A stretch of 64,000 bases of DNA from Megaustenia siamemsis (GCA_032433765.1 JAVIAB010000092.1:106446279-106510278); one strand, 5' to 3'; numbered from the stretch's first letter, positions 1 to 11,965 are shown. The notes: generated from the letters alone by a model not told the origin. Made by a program: numbers and translations.

Positions 1-252
1 TTCTTAAACATCCTCAAAATATAAAATCTTTAACTTCTTTCAGTTTTTTTTTTTTTCAAAATATCTGAACTTCTGTAACTCTTCTGCATCAATTGCCATG
101 TTTGTTTCCTCTGCACGCGCCATTTACTTCATTCAAATGTAGATTTGTGTTTTCTTTTTTGCGTGTCCGTTATTGGTGTACAATCAGCCGGAAAGAAGAT
201 CACACGGAATGTCAGTTGTTATATTTTTTTCTGTGTTTTATATGTGATCTAT
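1..252. other. AT-rich sequence, no gene seen
   Basis: Contains a poly(T) run near 45-57 and ends in the TA-rich stretch used as the target site of the next LINE. No protein family or RNA gene is recognised on either strand. Confidence 0.5.
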
Positions 253-264
253 ATATATACAGTA

Positions 265-2156
265 ACATGTACTGGCAACAAACAGCGGCCATAAGAACTG
301 GAAACCAATTGGGAATGTTTCAACAAAAAAATTGGGTGTTAGACAGGTTTGTGTGCTGTCACCAGATTTGTTTAATATTTATCATCATCATGTGCCATAC
401 CGGATGGCATAGGTGATCATGTCCCTCCACAATCTTCTATCTACAGTGCATCGTATTAGTTCTGTTGTTGACTGTTTTCCATGCCATGACACCAAGCTAT
501 CCAGTATTTTCTCTCTTTGTCGTCCGCGATCTCTCTTTCCTTTTATTTTGCCTGTTGTAACCAAATATTTCAACTTTCCTCTTCTCATGATGTGCCCGAA
601 AAATGTTGATTGCTTCTTTCTCGTGCTTTTTAAGAGCTCCCTTTTTGTGTTGGCCTCTTTGAGAACTTCCTCATTTGTCTTTTTTAGCTGTCCAGGGAAC
701 TTTCAACATTCTTCTGAGAAATCCCATCTCTGTGGCCTCTAATCGTCTTTTCATTTGTTTCTCAACTGTCCATGATTCGTTTCCATAGGTCAGAATTGGT
801 TATATATAGCACCGATGAACTCTCTTTCTCATATTTATTGACATAGATTTGTTGCATAAGATATTTTTCATTTTCTGAAATGCTATTTTGGCCTGAGCTA
901 TTCTGCTTTTTATTTCTGTAGTGCATCTCCCATCTGATGTTATTATTGTGTCCACGTATTTGACGCGTTGCACTTGTTTCAGATTTGTCTTGTTTATTTT
1001 TATGCTGCATGATGGTGGTGATTGTATCTTCGATATAACCATTACTTCTGTTTTCTTACTATTCAGACTGAGACCATTCTTGTTGCTTTCTTTTACTATT
1101 ATGTCTATCATTTCTTGTAGTTCATTCTCTGTCTCTGCTATTAAGACTGTGCCATCCGCATATCGCAAATTATTTATGTTGTGACCGTTGACTTCAATTG
1201 CTTTTTTTGTCTACTATTCATCTCATAATATATTCGCTGTAAAGTGAAAACAAATCCGGTGACTGAACACAGCCCTGTCTGACTATAATATTTATAGTGA
1301 GATTATTTTAAAATCCATAAGGGACACACCTGGAATAACAATTTGAAATCATAATATAAATAATAAGATATGCTGATGATACAGTCTTAATCGCTAAGAG
1401 TGAAAATGAGTTACAAGAAATGATGGACATTATAGTGAAGGAAAGCAAAAATAAAGGACTCAGCCTTAAAAGCAAAAAGACAGAGGTAATGGTAAAAACA
1501 AAGAAAAAGACATCACCTCAGTGTAAAATAAAGACAAATGGAGCAATATTAAAATAGGTAAATGAATTTAAATATTTGGGAACTTTGTAAACCTCAGACG
1601 GAAGATGTACAAAAGAGGTGAGATGCAGAATGGCTCAGGCAAAAGCAGCTTTCCAAAAAATGAGGAAGATACTATGCAATCCATTTTTGACAATAGAAAC
1701 AAGAAAAAGAGTTCTTAAATGTTATATAGAGCCAGCCTTAACATATGGATGCGAATCATGGACAATAGGACAACAGACAAGAAAATCACTGGAGTCTGTA
1801 GAAATGTGGTTTTACAGAAGAATGTTGTGAGTACCATGGACAGCTAAGAAGAGTAATGAAAAAGTTCTGAAAGAGGTCAAAGCAAAAAGAGAACTAATTT
1901 TCAATATTAGGAAGAAACAATCATCATTTTTTGGCCATGTAATGAGAAGAGAACAACTGAAATATATTGTAACAACTGGAAAAATTGAGGGACGAAGAGA
2001 TAGAGTGAAACAAAGATAAAAAATAACAGACAGCTTAAGAGAATGGCTTGGCAGAAGGTCAACAACAGAAATGATAAATAGCTGCCGAGATCGAAAATTG
2101 TGGAGAGACATGATCACCTACGCCAGTAGGCCCGGTACTTGATGATGATAATGTTG
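265..2156 (+). mobile_element. LINE B (RTE/BovB-like) 5'-truncated copy, split by nested LINE A
   Basis: Reverse-transcriptase relic of a non-LTR retrotransposon. The first part (265-382) encodes MYWQQTAAIRTGNQLGMFQQ and the start of the VRQG..LSPDLFNIY block. The copy resumes at 1286-1296 with SEIILKSIRD, then an intact YADDTVLIAKSENE motif (about 1367), KKTEVM, EFKYLG, and the C-terminal block ending WRDMITYASRPGT near 2141. It is flanked by a 12-bp duplication, atatatacagta, at 253-264 and 2157-2168, and ends in a short TGATGATGATA tail. Stops (for example near 1555) and frame breaks make it dead. The split comes from an antisense insertion at 383-1285. The RTE/BovB assignment rests on motif order and on the CESWT, MWFYRRML and WRDMI blocks. 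Confidence 0.88.
383..1285 (-). mobile_element. LINE A fragment nested in LINE B, antisense
   Basis: Minus-strand 5'-truncated RTE-like LINE. Read from 1285 leftwards it starts within VRQGCVQSPDLFSLY, continues through the catalytic motif as YADGT (YADD mutated), NSKKTEVMV and IKSRIAQAKIAFQKM, and ends with KREKILDSLVSWHG and WRDMITYA. Its 3' tail is ATGATG, read as catcatcat at 383-391. The 10-bp duplication taatatttat lies at 373-382 and 1286-1295, so this is a genuine insertion into the older LINE B. Several frameshifts are present. Confidence 0.85.
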
Positions 2157-2168
2157 ATATATACAGTA

Positions 2169-2835
2169 TAATGAGCTGAAGTGATGATAAGATATATCTT
2201 AATCCAATCCAGATTGCCAGGCCAAAACTAAATATTATTGAGCATCGGTTAGGAAGTCATTAGAGAAGTTAGTAAACTGGTCTACTAAGGACAAGAGATC
2301 AAAAGAAACTGATGATTCGAAATATCGAATTCTAGAAAATGTGACAATTGTGAAATATATGCACAAATAATATATTCGCTATACGTCACACTCAAGACGT
2401 GAGGATGTTTTCTTTATTTCCCTTTTTTAACCTTGTTTTAGCATGTAAAATTTCACAAGTTTCATTTGGCACAAGGATAAAAGAAAATATAATATGGGCG
2501 TGGTTAGGAATAGCTGATTAAAGAGATTGACCTCAATTGATTCAGATTGGAGAAACAGGTTCAGAATAGGCAATTACGGCAATCACTGTTTATGACCTTA
2601 ATGTGCCAACTGGCATGTAGAGAAATAAATTGATTGATTTTGCGCACAGGTTGATAAGGTGAGCATGTACTTTATGGGGATGTAGTATTTTATGCTCATA
2701 GCTGGCCGTTGACGTTATCAATGAAAGATTAGACCATACATTTAATAATGAATGTTATCGGCTCTTGCTTGCATTTAATCTTCTTTTGTCAGATTTAAAG
2801 TCGTTGATAAAAAGCACAAATGATCGCCCCGAAAA
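2169..2835. other. No gene recognised
   Basis: AT-rich intergenic sequence after the LINE B duplication. No recognisable coding block, tRNA-like head or tandem structure. Confidence 0.4.
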
Positions 2836-2839
2836 CAAT

Positions 2840-2935
2840 TCCAGGAAAAATCTCCGGAAATATCCAACCAGGAAATATCCAACCAGGAAAAATCTCCGGA
2901 AATATCCAACCAGGAAAAATCAACGGAAACATCCA
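2840..2935. repeat. Short minisatellite, ~26-bp unit
   Basis: Three to four degenerate copies of a unit built from ccaggaaaaatc, tccggaaat and atccaa. A small open frame over it (NLRKYPTRK repeats) is a by-product of the repeat. Confidence 0.7.
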
Positions 2936-3095
2936 AATTATAAAGTTTGATTCAGCCAACATTCAATTTTAAAGGCATCATGAGCGATTCAAAGCTGATC
3001 AAGACCTCACTTCATCTTTCCCAATCTTAGAAACTAGTCTGTCACATGCGACTAACTAATGAGATGAAGGTCGCCTCAACGTCAGCAATGATGGT

Positions 3096-3305
3096 GGTGA
3101 TATTGTTGAAATGTTTGGTTAAAGTAGCACGTCCCGTCGAGTTAACAACTACTCAAGCAGTGGTGGTAGTAATATTGAAATGTTTGGTTAATGTAGCAAG
3201 TCCCGTCGAGTTAACAACTACAACTACTCAAGATGTGGTGGTAGTAATGTTGAAATGTTTGGTTAATGTAGCACGTCCCGTGGAGTTAACAGCTCCGATT
3301 ACTCC
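3096..3305. repeat. Leading degenerate repeat, 69-75 bp unit
   Basis: Three copies of a unit starting ttgaaatgtttggttaa (3106, 3175, 3250) with tagcacgtcccgt and gttaacaact. The last part of each unit (actcaagcagtggtggtagtaata) resembles the adjoining 46-bp array, so the larger unit probably contains the smaller one. Confidence 0.7.
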
Positions 3306-4197
3306 AGCAGTGGTGGTAATATTGTTTACTATAGCAAGCTACAACTACTCCAGCAGTGGTGGTAATATGGTTTACTTTAGCAAGCTACAACTACTCCAGC
3401 AGTGGTAGCAATATTGTTTACTATAGCAAGCTACAACTACTCCAGCAGTGGTAGTAATATTGTTTACTATAGCAAGCTACATCTACTCCAGCAGTGGTAG
3501 TAATATTGTTTACTATAGCAAGCTACAACTACTCCAGCAGTGGTGGTAATATTGTTTACTATAGCAAGCTACAACTACTCCAGCAGTGGTAGTAATATTG
3601 TTTACTATAGCAAGCTACAACTACTCCAGCAGTGGTAGTAATATTGTTTACTATAGCAAGCTACAACTACTCCAGCAGTGGTAGTAATATTGTTTACTAT
3701 AGCAAGCTACAACTACTCCAGCAGTGGTGGTAATATTGTTTACTATAGCAAGCTACAACTACTCCAGCAGTGGTGGTAATATGGTTTACTTTAGCAAGCT
3801 ACAACTACTCCAGCAGTGGTAGCAATATTGTTTACTATAGCAAGCTACAACTACTCCAGCAGTGGTAGTAATATTGTTTACTATAGCAAGCTACATCTAC
3901 TCCAGCAGTGGTAGTAATATTGTTTACTATAGCAAGCTACAACTACTCCAGCAGTGGTGGTAATATTGTTTACTATAGCAAGCTACAACTACTCCAGCAG
4001 TGGTAGTAATATTGTTTACTATAGCAAGCTACAACTACTCCAGCAGTGGTAGTAATATTGCTTACTATAGCAAGCTACAACTACTCCAGCAGTGGTAGTA
4101 ATATTGTTTACTATAGCAAGCTACAACTACTCCAGCAGTGGTAGTAATATTGTTTACTATAGCAAGCTACAACTACTCCAGCAGTGGTGGTAATAAA
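3306..4197. repeat. 46-bp minisatellite, about 19 copies, with 9-unit higher-order repeat
   Basis: Head-to-tail unit made of gtttactatagcaagctac, aactactccagcagtgg and tagtaatatt. Variant units (atggtttacttt, then tagcaatattg, then acatctactcc) recur in the same order from 3361 and from 3775. They are 414 bp apart, exactly nine units, so blocks of nine were duplicated. The array resumes after unrelated DNA at 5648. No credible coding role. Confidence 0.93.
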
Positions 4198-5647
4198 GCA
4201 GGGAGGTAGCAGTGATAAAATAATGCAAGACAGGAAATCAAGGGGAGATAAGAAGGTGAGTAACATAGAATCAGGGGGTCCATCCACGTGGAAAGTTAAG
4301 AAAGTGAACACAGGGTGGATCATGGGAATTGTAGGACAATGTAGGAACGAGGCGGAAATTGTAACAAGAGAGGTGATTGGTTGGAAAAGGAAAAGGTGGG
4401 ACAAAGGATAGATTGGTAATATCATTCAAGATGTAGCGAGAGTTCTATCCGGACGGTTGTGGGTTTATGTGGCAGCCGGTACCGGGAATCAGTTAGGGTT
4501 AGTCACCCAAGAGTGATCCAGTAGGTTAGTTGGTGTGTGGACACGGCAGGGAGCGGACCTTATTTCATGAGCAGTGGTATGTAGAAGTGTGTAGAGTAAT
4601 GCTAGGATAGTGTAAGAGTTAACAGCACCAACCTTAGAATGTCAAGTTGTGAGTAGTCTCACTAAGTTCAGCTTCAGGAGAAGCATAAAGATAATGTAGT
4701 TGTGCGGTAATCTCAACGAACAGTTAATGTCAAGCAGTGAGTAATCTCACTACGATACTTAGCATTAGAAGCGGGAAGATGAAGCAGCGACACTGAAAGT
4801 GTAGGTGGCGCTGAGCGAGATAGACGCGCAGGGGTCCTAGTCATCAAGATAGGGCTCGCTCTGGAGTATGACACTCCAAGAGATAACGATATAGGCGAGG
4901 GTACGTGGAACCCAGATAGCCCAAAATTCGTGAGTAGCAGTAGGGCTACGTTGAGTGCAAGTGGCTGAATTCATCGACAGCCACGACTTAGGGGGAGTTA
5001 TGAAGAGGCCAGAGTGAGGTGTGAGAGAGCAGCAGAATAACTGTGTAGGGTGGTAGATAAGCTAGGGGGAGCTGCCAAATGAACAGGCTGTGTGTGCAAG
5101 GCGGCTGTACTACCACTGTAATTGTAATTGAGAATGTAATATGTGAAGTCGACATTGTGAGAATAAAACCTCAGGTGTGTGCTTTTACCTGGTGCTCCAT
5201 TGATGTTTTCTTCGAGCGCTAGCTGTATTTGTCTGTCCCTAGTGAAGACGAACGCCGGTATGTCAACAATCGACGAGAGTACTAAGTGAAACGATCACCC
5301 GGCCAAGGGTACTATACGAGGGCAGAGTCGACACGACACGGGCCGATGCAGTAGGGGGATTCCCCTTCATCGCCTCAAGGCAGTCGGAGAAGTCCGACCC
5401 CTTCAAGTCCAGGGCAAGTGTGCTGTATGATCATGGCTGGGATGCAAGGTAAACAAGGCGTTGAGGTCAAACGCAGACCAACCAATACATGAAGGTTCAG
5501 GTCTTGACGAGCCTTCACGCCAGGCTGCTATATTAGAGGGCTCAGGTCTGAACGAGCCTTCTTCGCTGCAGTCGCAAAGTTCAAAGATCAGAGTTAACAA
5601 CGCCGCTGGTGGGCAGTCATACGGGAGGAAGGAAGAAAGCGTCCGCT
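4198..5647. other. Unidentified ~1.45-kb block interrupting the 46-bp array, LTR-like hints
   Basis: Visibly richer in G and C than its neighbours and without the repeat. The repeat stops within ggtggtaat and resumes as agtaatattg. An open frame at 4184-4411 (SGGPSTWKVKKVNTGWIMG) is followed by a purine-rich run (aaaaggaaaaggtggg, 4387-4402), then non-coding DNA with a gagaataaaa poly(A)-type signal near 5160 and a second small frame at 5461. The order of end-of-pol-like frame, polypurine tract, terminal repeat and leader would fit an LTR-element relic. I see no matched LTR pair, no clear TG...CA ends and no primer-binding site, so identity stays open. Confidence 0.35.
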
Positions 5648-5832
5648 GGCATAGTAATATTGTTACTATAGCAAGCTATAACTACTCCAACAGTGATGGT
5701 AATATTGTTTACTATAGCAAGCTATAACTACTCCAACAGTGGTGGTAATATTGTTTACTATAGCAAGCTATAACTACTCCAGCAGTGGTGGTAATATTGT
5801 TTACTATAGCAAGCTATAACTACTCCAGCATG
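5648..5832. repeat. Resumed 46-bp minisatellite, ~4 copies
   Basis: Same unit as the array at 3306-4197 but with ctataact and ccaacagtg variants, so this side has diverged separately. Confidence 0.9.
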
Positions 5833-6467
5833 AACCGGAACATTAAAAAATCCACGGTGCTCGCTTTATCACTAGCGCCAAAGAGCTAAAGGCCCAAGTT
5901 GACCTTCCAACTTTAACTTGCACTCATCACAGAGCGATCACTGATCTTGTATAACCATATTCAAGTTAACATTTGAAAGTCTTCACGGAAGAAGTAACAA
6001 TTGAAAAAAAATATGCACAAACTCATTGTAAAACACATACAGCTAGAAAATGCATACAACTATAGTATGCTCTGGATTATATTCCGAGTACGCATAATTA
6101 TAAAACTATTGATAGCCAGCTGTTGCGGTATCAAAAACTCGGCAATAAATATAAAAAAATGTATCTTCATTTTACCGGTCCAAATTAATTAGAAACCTCG
6201 CGGAAAACAAAATAGCGCACAAACATTGATGATAACCACAACACCACGTTGTGCTGGATGGAATCTACTAGCTGTAGTATGAAATTAATGCGCAAATGGA
6301 TATAGTATATGTTGTCTTTTGATATAGTTACTAACGATTCGTTCTCGATAATTTAAATAGATGATGAAATAATTAAATGTTAAAACAAAGTCACAGCTAT
6401 GTCAAATGTAAATCAATTTGTATTCTATTAACCAATCAGCAACCGGGAATCTTGGGCGCCCGGTGTA

Positions 6468-6509
<42 letters not shown>

Positions 6510-6918
6510 TAGTAGCAATCTCTGAACACATCCCCTCCCCCCACCCCAACACACCTTTGTTACAATATTTTCTAAAGTCAAGTTGTTATGACTTGTTACG
6601 TCAACTGGATAGCTCTTCATCCCATGTCTATTTGGAGCGTTACAATGACTGACTTTTTTTCTTCAAGTCGAAAAGTGTTCAATTCTTTTGATAGTTCACC
6701 GTTAAGTCTCAGATGTACCTTGCCAGTTTTAGCTATATCTCTATATTATTAGCTCTGCGAAATGCGTTTGCAGGACTCGATATTTCACCTGGTTAACAGC
6801 TACACGGAATTTAAAGAATTGAAAAGAGGTCTTGGTCAACTTTGAATTGCTAATATCCCGACATATTTACTTAAGTTTCTCACAACTCATCCCTACAATT
6901 CAGAATTACGGGTGCTGC
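5833..6918. other. No gene recognised; (TA)n microsatellite inside
   Basis: AT-rich. A (TA)n run of about 32 bp occupies 6473-6505. No family-level match to protein or RNA on either strand. Confidence 0.4.
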
Positions 6919-6927
6919 ACATTTTGG

Positions 6928-7299
6928 TATCATCATCATATGCCGTACCGGTTGGCGTAGGCGATCATGTCCTTCCACAATCTTCTATCTACAGTGCATC
7001 GTATCAGTTCTGTTGTTGACTGTTTTCCATGCCATGAAACCAAGCTGTCCAGTATTTTCTCTCTTTGTCGTCCGCGATCTCTCTTTTCTTTTATTTTGCC
7101 AGTTGTAACCAAGTATTCCAACTTTCCTCTACTGATGATGTGCCCAAAATATGTTGATTGCTTCTTTCTGATGTTTTTAAGAGCTCCCTTTTGTGCTGGC
7201 CTCTTTGAGAACTTTCTCATTGGTCTTTTTAGCTGTCTAGGGAACTTTCAACATTCTTCTGAGAAATCCCATCGCTGTGGCCTCTAATCGTCTTTTCAT
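6928..7299 (-). mobile_element. LINE A 3' fragment with 9-bp TSD
   Basis: Minus-strand 372-bp tail of LINE A. It encodes KKQSTYFGHIISRGKLEYLV, KEKRDRGRQREKILDSLVSW and LWKDMIAYANRYG, and ends in an ATGATGAT tail (read catcatcat). The duplication acattttgg lies at 6919-6927 and 7300-7308. The frame is open over the last 94 codons, so this copy is younger than the one at 383-1285. Confidence 0.87.
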
Positions 7300-7459
7300 A
7301 CATTTTGGAATATATTTAATAAAACAGGAATACATCGGTGAATCGTGTATTCAATCTGCTGATTATAAATAATATAATCAGCTCCGGCGCTGTGATTAAA
7401 TGCAACAGATCCAAACTATGAGCCCTTCACATGTTACTGTACAGCAAAGGAACTTTAAA

Positions 7460-7800
7460 TTGCTCAGGGCGGCTTTAAGGAAGTTTAGAGGTTAGACGTC
7501 AGCAACTAGAGTTTCAGAGTTCGAATCCCGCCAAAGGCGGTGGAAATTTTTTCTCTTCAAATTTAGTTTCTTTTTCGCTCTTCTGGTCTCTGTACCAAAT
7601 AAATGCAGAAATAGGACGCCCCGCGTGCACTGGACGAACATTAAAGAACCCTTGGCAGCTAAAAGTCGAAAGAATACGCCAAAAAACGACCCCTGCTCGA
7701 GCAAAATTGGTAGAAATCTGCCCAAAATGAATGCGATGTTCTGCTGCTCATACAACAGCGCTTGTGCGCGTGTGTCATGGTTAGGTTTCTCCGTATTTCG
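7460..7800 (+). mobile_element. tRNA-derived SINE, family M
   Basis: The head has a B-box-like agttcgaatcccgcc (about 7518-7532) preceded by a degenerate A-box-like gaggttagacgtcag. About 90 bp on is a block with gtgcactggacgaac and attaaagaacccttggca, also found antisense at about 21930-21975 and 53325-53350. That shared block defines the family. Ends are not defined; it abuts the 11-bp satellite. Confidence 0.6.
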
Positions 7801-10631
7801 AGGAGAATATAAGGAGAAACTAAAGAGAACATAAAGACAAACTAAAGAGAACTTAAGGAGAATCTAGGGAGAACCTAGGGAGAATCTATGGAGAACCTAA
7901 GGAGAACCTAAGGAGAATCTAAGAAGAAGCCAAGAAGAACCAAAGGAGAACCTAATGAGAATCTAAGGAGAACCCAAGAAGAACCAAAGGAGAACCTAGG
8001 GAGAAGATAATGAGAATCTAAGGAGAATCTAGGGAGAACCTAAGAAGAACGTAGGGAGAACCTAAGGAGACCCTAAGGAGACCCTAAGGAGAACCTTATG
8101 AGAACCTAATGAGAACCTAAGGAGAATCTATGGAGAATCTATGGAAAACCTAAGGAGAATCTATGGAGAACATAAGGAGAATCTATGGAGAACCTAAGGA
8201 GAACCTAAGGAGAATCGAAGGAGAATCTAGAAAGAACCTAAAAAGAAGCTAATGAGAATCTAAGGAGAACCTAATGAGAACCTAAGGAGAATCTATGGAG
8301 AACCTAAGGAGAATCTAAGGAGAACCTAAAAAGAACCTAAGAAGAACCTAGGGAGAACCTAAGGAGAACGTAAGGAGAATCTATGGAGAACCTAAGGAGA
8401 ATCTAAGGAGAATCTAAGGAGAATCGAAGGAGAATCTAGTGAGAACATAAGGAGAATCTAAGGAGAACCTAAGGAGAATCTAGTGAGAACATAAGGAGAA
8501 TCTATGGAGAACCTAATGAGAATATATGGAGAACCTAAGGAGAATCTAAGAAGAGTCTAATGAAAACCTAAGGATAACATAATGAGAACCTATGGAGAAT
8601 CTACGGAGAACCTAAAGAGAATCTAATGAGAACATAGGAAGAACCTAATGAGAATCTCAGGAGAACCTAAGGAGAAGCTAAGGAAAACTTATGGAGAACC
8701 TAATGAGAACCTAAAGAGAACATGAGGAGAACCTAATGAGAACCTAAGCAGAACCTATGGAGAACCTAAGGAGAACCTAATGAGAACCTAAGGAGAACCT
8801 AGGGAGAACCTAACGAGAACTTAAGGAGAATCTATGGAGAATCTAATGAGAACCTAATGAGAACCTAAGGAGAACCTAATGAGAACCTAAGGAGAACCTA
8901 AGCAGAACCTAATGAGAATCTAAGGAGAACCTAATGAGAACCTAGGAGAATCTATGGAAAACTTAAGGAGAATCTATGGAGAACATACGGAGAATCTATG
9001 GAGAACCTATGGAGAATATATGGAGAACCTAAGGAGAATCGAAGGAGAACCTATGGAGAACATAAGGAGAAGCTAAGGAGAACCTAATGATAAACCTAAG
9101 GAGAATATATGGAGAACCTAAGGAGAATCTAAGGAGAACATATTGAGAACCTAATAAGAACCTAAGAAGAACATAGGGAGAACCTAAGGAGAACCTGAGG
9201 AGAATCTATGGAGAACCTAAGGAGAATCTAAGGAGAACCTAAGGAAAATCTAAGGAGAACCTAAGGAGAATCTAAGGAGAACCTAATGAGAACCTAAAAG
9301 AACATAAGAAGATCATGAGAAGAACCTAAGGAGAACCTAAGAGGAACCTAAGGAGAACCTAAGAAGAACCTTAGGAGAACCTAAGAAGAACCTAAGAAGA
9401 ACCTATGGAGAACCTAAGAAGAACCTAAGAAGAACCTAAAAAGAACCTAGAAGAACCTAAGGAGAACCTAAGAAGAACTTAAGGAGAACCTAAGAAGAAC
9501 CTAATGAGAACCTAAAAAGAACCTAGAAGAACCTAAGGAGAACCTAAGAAGAACCTAAGAAGAACCTAAAAAGAACCTAGAAGAACCTAAGGAGAACCTA
9601 AGAAGAACCTAAGGAGAATCTAAGAAGAACCTAAGAAAAACCTAAGAACCTAGAAGAAACTAAGAAGAACCTAAGGAGAACCTGAGGAGAACCTAATAAG
9701 AACCTAAGGAGAACCTAACAAGAACCTAAAAAGAAACTAAGAAGATCCTAAGAAGAACCTATGGAGAATCTAAGAGGAACCTAAGGAGAACTAAGAAGAA
9801 CCTAAGGAGGACCTAAGAAGAACCTAAGGAGAACCTAAGAAAAACCTAAGGAGAACCTAAGGAGAACCTAAGAAAAACCTAAGGATAACCTAAGAAGAAC
9901 CTAAGAAGAACCTAAGAAGAACATTAGAAGAACCTAAGAAGAACCTAAGGAGAATCTAAGGAGAATCTAAGGAGAATCTAAATAGAACCTATGGAGAACC
10001 TAAGAAGAACCTAAGGAGAACCTATGGAGGACTTAAGGAGAACCTAGGGAGAACCTAATGATAATCTAAGGAGAACCTAAGGAGAATCTATGGAGAACCT
10101 AAGGAGAATCTAATGAGAACCTAAGGAGAACCTAATGAGAATCTAAGAAGAGTCTAATGAGAACCTAAGGAGAACCTAATGAGAACCTATGGAGAACCTA
10201 AGGAGAATCTAATGAGAACCTAGGGGGAACCTAATGCGAATCTAAGGAGAATCTAAGGAGAACCTAAGAAAAACCTATGGAGAACCTAATTAGAACCTAT
10301 GGAGAACCTGAGGAGAACCTAAGGAGAACCTAGGGAGAACCTGATGAGAACCTAAGGAGAACCTAAGGAGAACCTAAGGAGCACCTAAGAAGAACCTAAG
10401 GAGAACCTAAGGAGCACCTAAGAATAACCTAAGGAGCACCTAAGGAGAACCTAAGGAGAACCTAAGAAGAACCTAAGGAGAACCTAAGGAGAACCTAAGA
10501 AGAACCTAAGAAGAACCTAAGAAGAACCTAAAAAGAACCTAAGGAGAACCTAAGAAGAACCTAAGGAGAACCTAAGAAGAACCTAAGAAGAACCTAAGGA
10601 GAACCTAAGGAGATTTTAAGGAGCACCTAGA
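7801..10631. repeat. 11-bp satellite, ~2.8 kb, about 255 copies
   Basis: Tandem ggagaacctaa with frequent ggagaatctaa, agaagaaccta and tgagaacctaa variants. The left half is richer in gaatct and tgagaa variants. The 9.3-9.7 and 10.4-10.6 kb parts are richer in agaagaaccta, so local homogenisation is visible. Strongly strand-asymmetric: 8 of 11 bases are purine on the plus strand. It has no long open frame. Confidence 0.97.
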
Positions 10632-10724
10632 AAAAAAACTAATAGAAAATGTCGATACTGTGAACTGTGCTACCATTTTGTTTTTAAAGTAGGAACTAAA
10701 ATGCAGCTAAGGAAAGAGTTTCGT

Positions 10725-10793
10725 GTTTTTTTTTTTTTCTTTTCTTTTCTTTTCTTTTCTTTTCTTTTGTTTGTTTGTTTTGTTTTGTTTGTA
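10725..10793. repeat. (TTTTC)n / (TTTG)n microsatellite
   Basis: Poly(T), then about six ttttc units, then tttg/ttttg units. May be an old retroelement tail, but no element body is recognised to its left. Confidence 0.85.
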
Positions 10794-11017
10794 ATTGTGC
10801 CTTTCTTTAGACCAGTTTTATTCCAGGAGCTCAAAGATTAATAACTACAAGAATCGTGGAAGGAGGAAGACAAACCTGAACTGTGTTGAAAGCCCTGACT
10901 CACTGCTACCCCTTCATCTTGCCCGTTCTATGATATAACTGACTAGTGTAAACCAACATAGAAATGTCTTATGCTTGCAATAAGATCTGTAACTAGGAAA
11001 GTTCTCAAACCGCTGTA

Positions 11018-11248
11018 AAAAAAAAAGTAAAGTACCCCCCGTCACGCCAAGTGGCGTATAGGGAAATATGGTGTTAGTGACCCTATATTTTACAGACCTT
11101 CAGCACATGATTTTTGGGGTAATGTGGTCGGTATTACGCCCGTGCTGCTTTTACTTTCCCAGAAAAAATCCGGTACCCATTTAAGGCTGGGTGAACCCGG
11201 AGCCGTCGGTTGGGATCGAACCCTACCCCTTGTCCGTAGTAGTCCAGT
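11018..11248 (-). mobile_element. SINE1 copy, 5'-truncated, 13-bp TSD
   Basis: Minus orientation. Reading from 11248 leftwards: part of the tRNA-like head with B box (ggttcgatcc, read ggatcgaacc at 11213-11222), the central gggttcacccagcctt block, the gcgtaataccgaccacatta block, the gccacttggcg hairpin, and an actttactttt-type tail. The duplication tcaaaccgctgta lies at 11005-11017 and 11249-11261. The A box is missing. Confidence 0.9.
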
Positions 11249-11364
11249 TCAAACCGCTGTAGTTCGCATATATTGCCCACATAGAGCAATAAAACAATAC
11301 TTGTCTATACAGCTGCAAAATTACCCAAAATTCCAAGGACAACGATTTTGTAAAAACACACTTG

Positions 11365-11369
<5 letters not shown>

Positions 11370-11450
<81 letters not shown>
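11370..11450. repeat. (CT)n(CA)n microsatellite
   Basis: About 16 bp of CT followed by about 65 bp of CA. Open frames across it on both strands are artefacts. Confidence 0.97.
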
Positions 11451-11453
<3 letters not shown>

Positions 11454-11817
11454 ACACATACATATTTACATTGCAAATTACTCTTTTTGAAGTATTAATA
11501 TTTCAACTCTTTCATTGTCTCAGTGTTCATTAATTTCTCCCCATCACTCTAATAATGGAGGTCATATATTATAACACCATCCCCGCCAAATGAATCTCCC
11601 CTGCTTTCATTTCAGCTTTATTTTCCCCGCTTTCGTACATCTGTGCACTCACAAAACAAATAAGACATATCTCTGTAGTGTCGTGCTTTGTGTGTTTTGC
11701 TGTTAGCAAATATCTAGACGTTTAAGCATTCATTAGGCATGTTTATATAAAGCTCTTAAAATGAAATATTATCGAACGGTTTTGGCCATCTCTTACCTGA
11801 AACGTATCACCAGTGAA

Positions 11818-11962
11818 AAATTTCGCAAAATGATTCCATAAGCAATAGGAGAATTTGTTACTTTTTTCTCTTTATTATTGTGAAGAAACGCAAAATGATT
11901 CCATAAGCAATAGGAGAACATGGTTACCTTTTTCTCTTTATTATTGTGAAGAAACGCAAAAT
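11818..11962. repeat. 65-bp direct duplication
   Basis: Two near-identical copies of a segment beginning cgcaaaatgattccataagc and ending ttattattgtgaagaaa, directly before the LINE G tail. Confidence 0.8.
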
Positions 11963-11965
11963 GAA

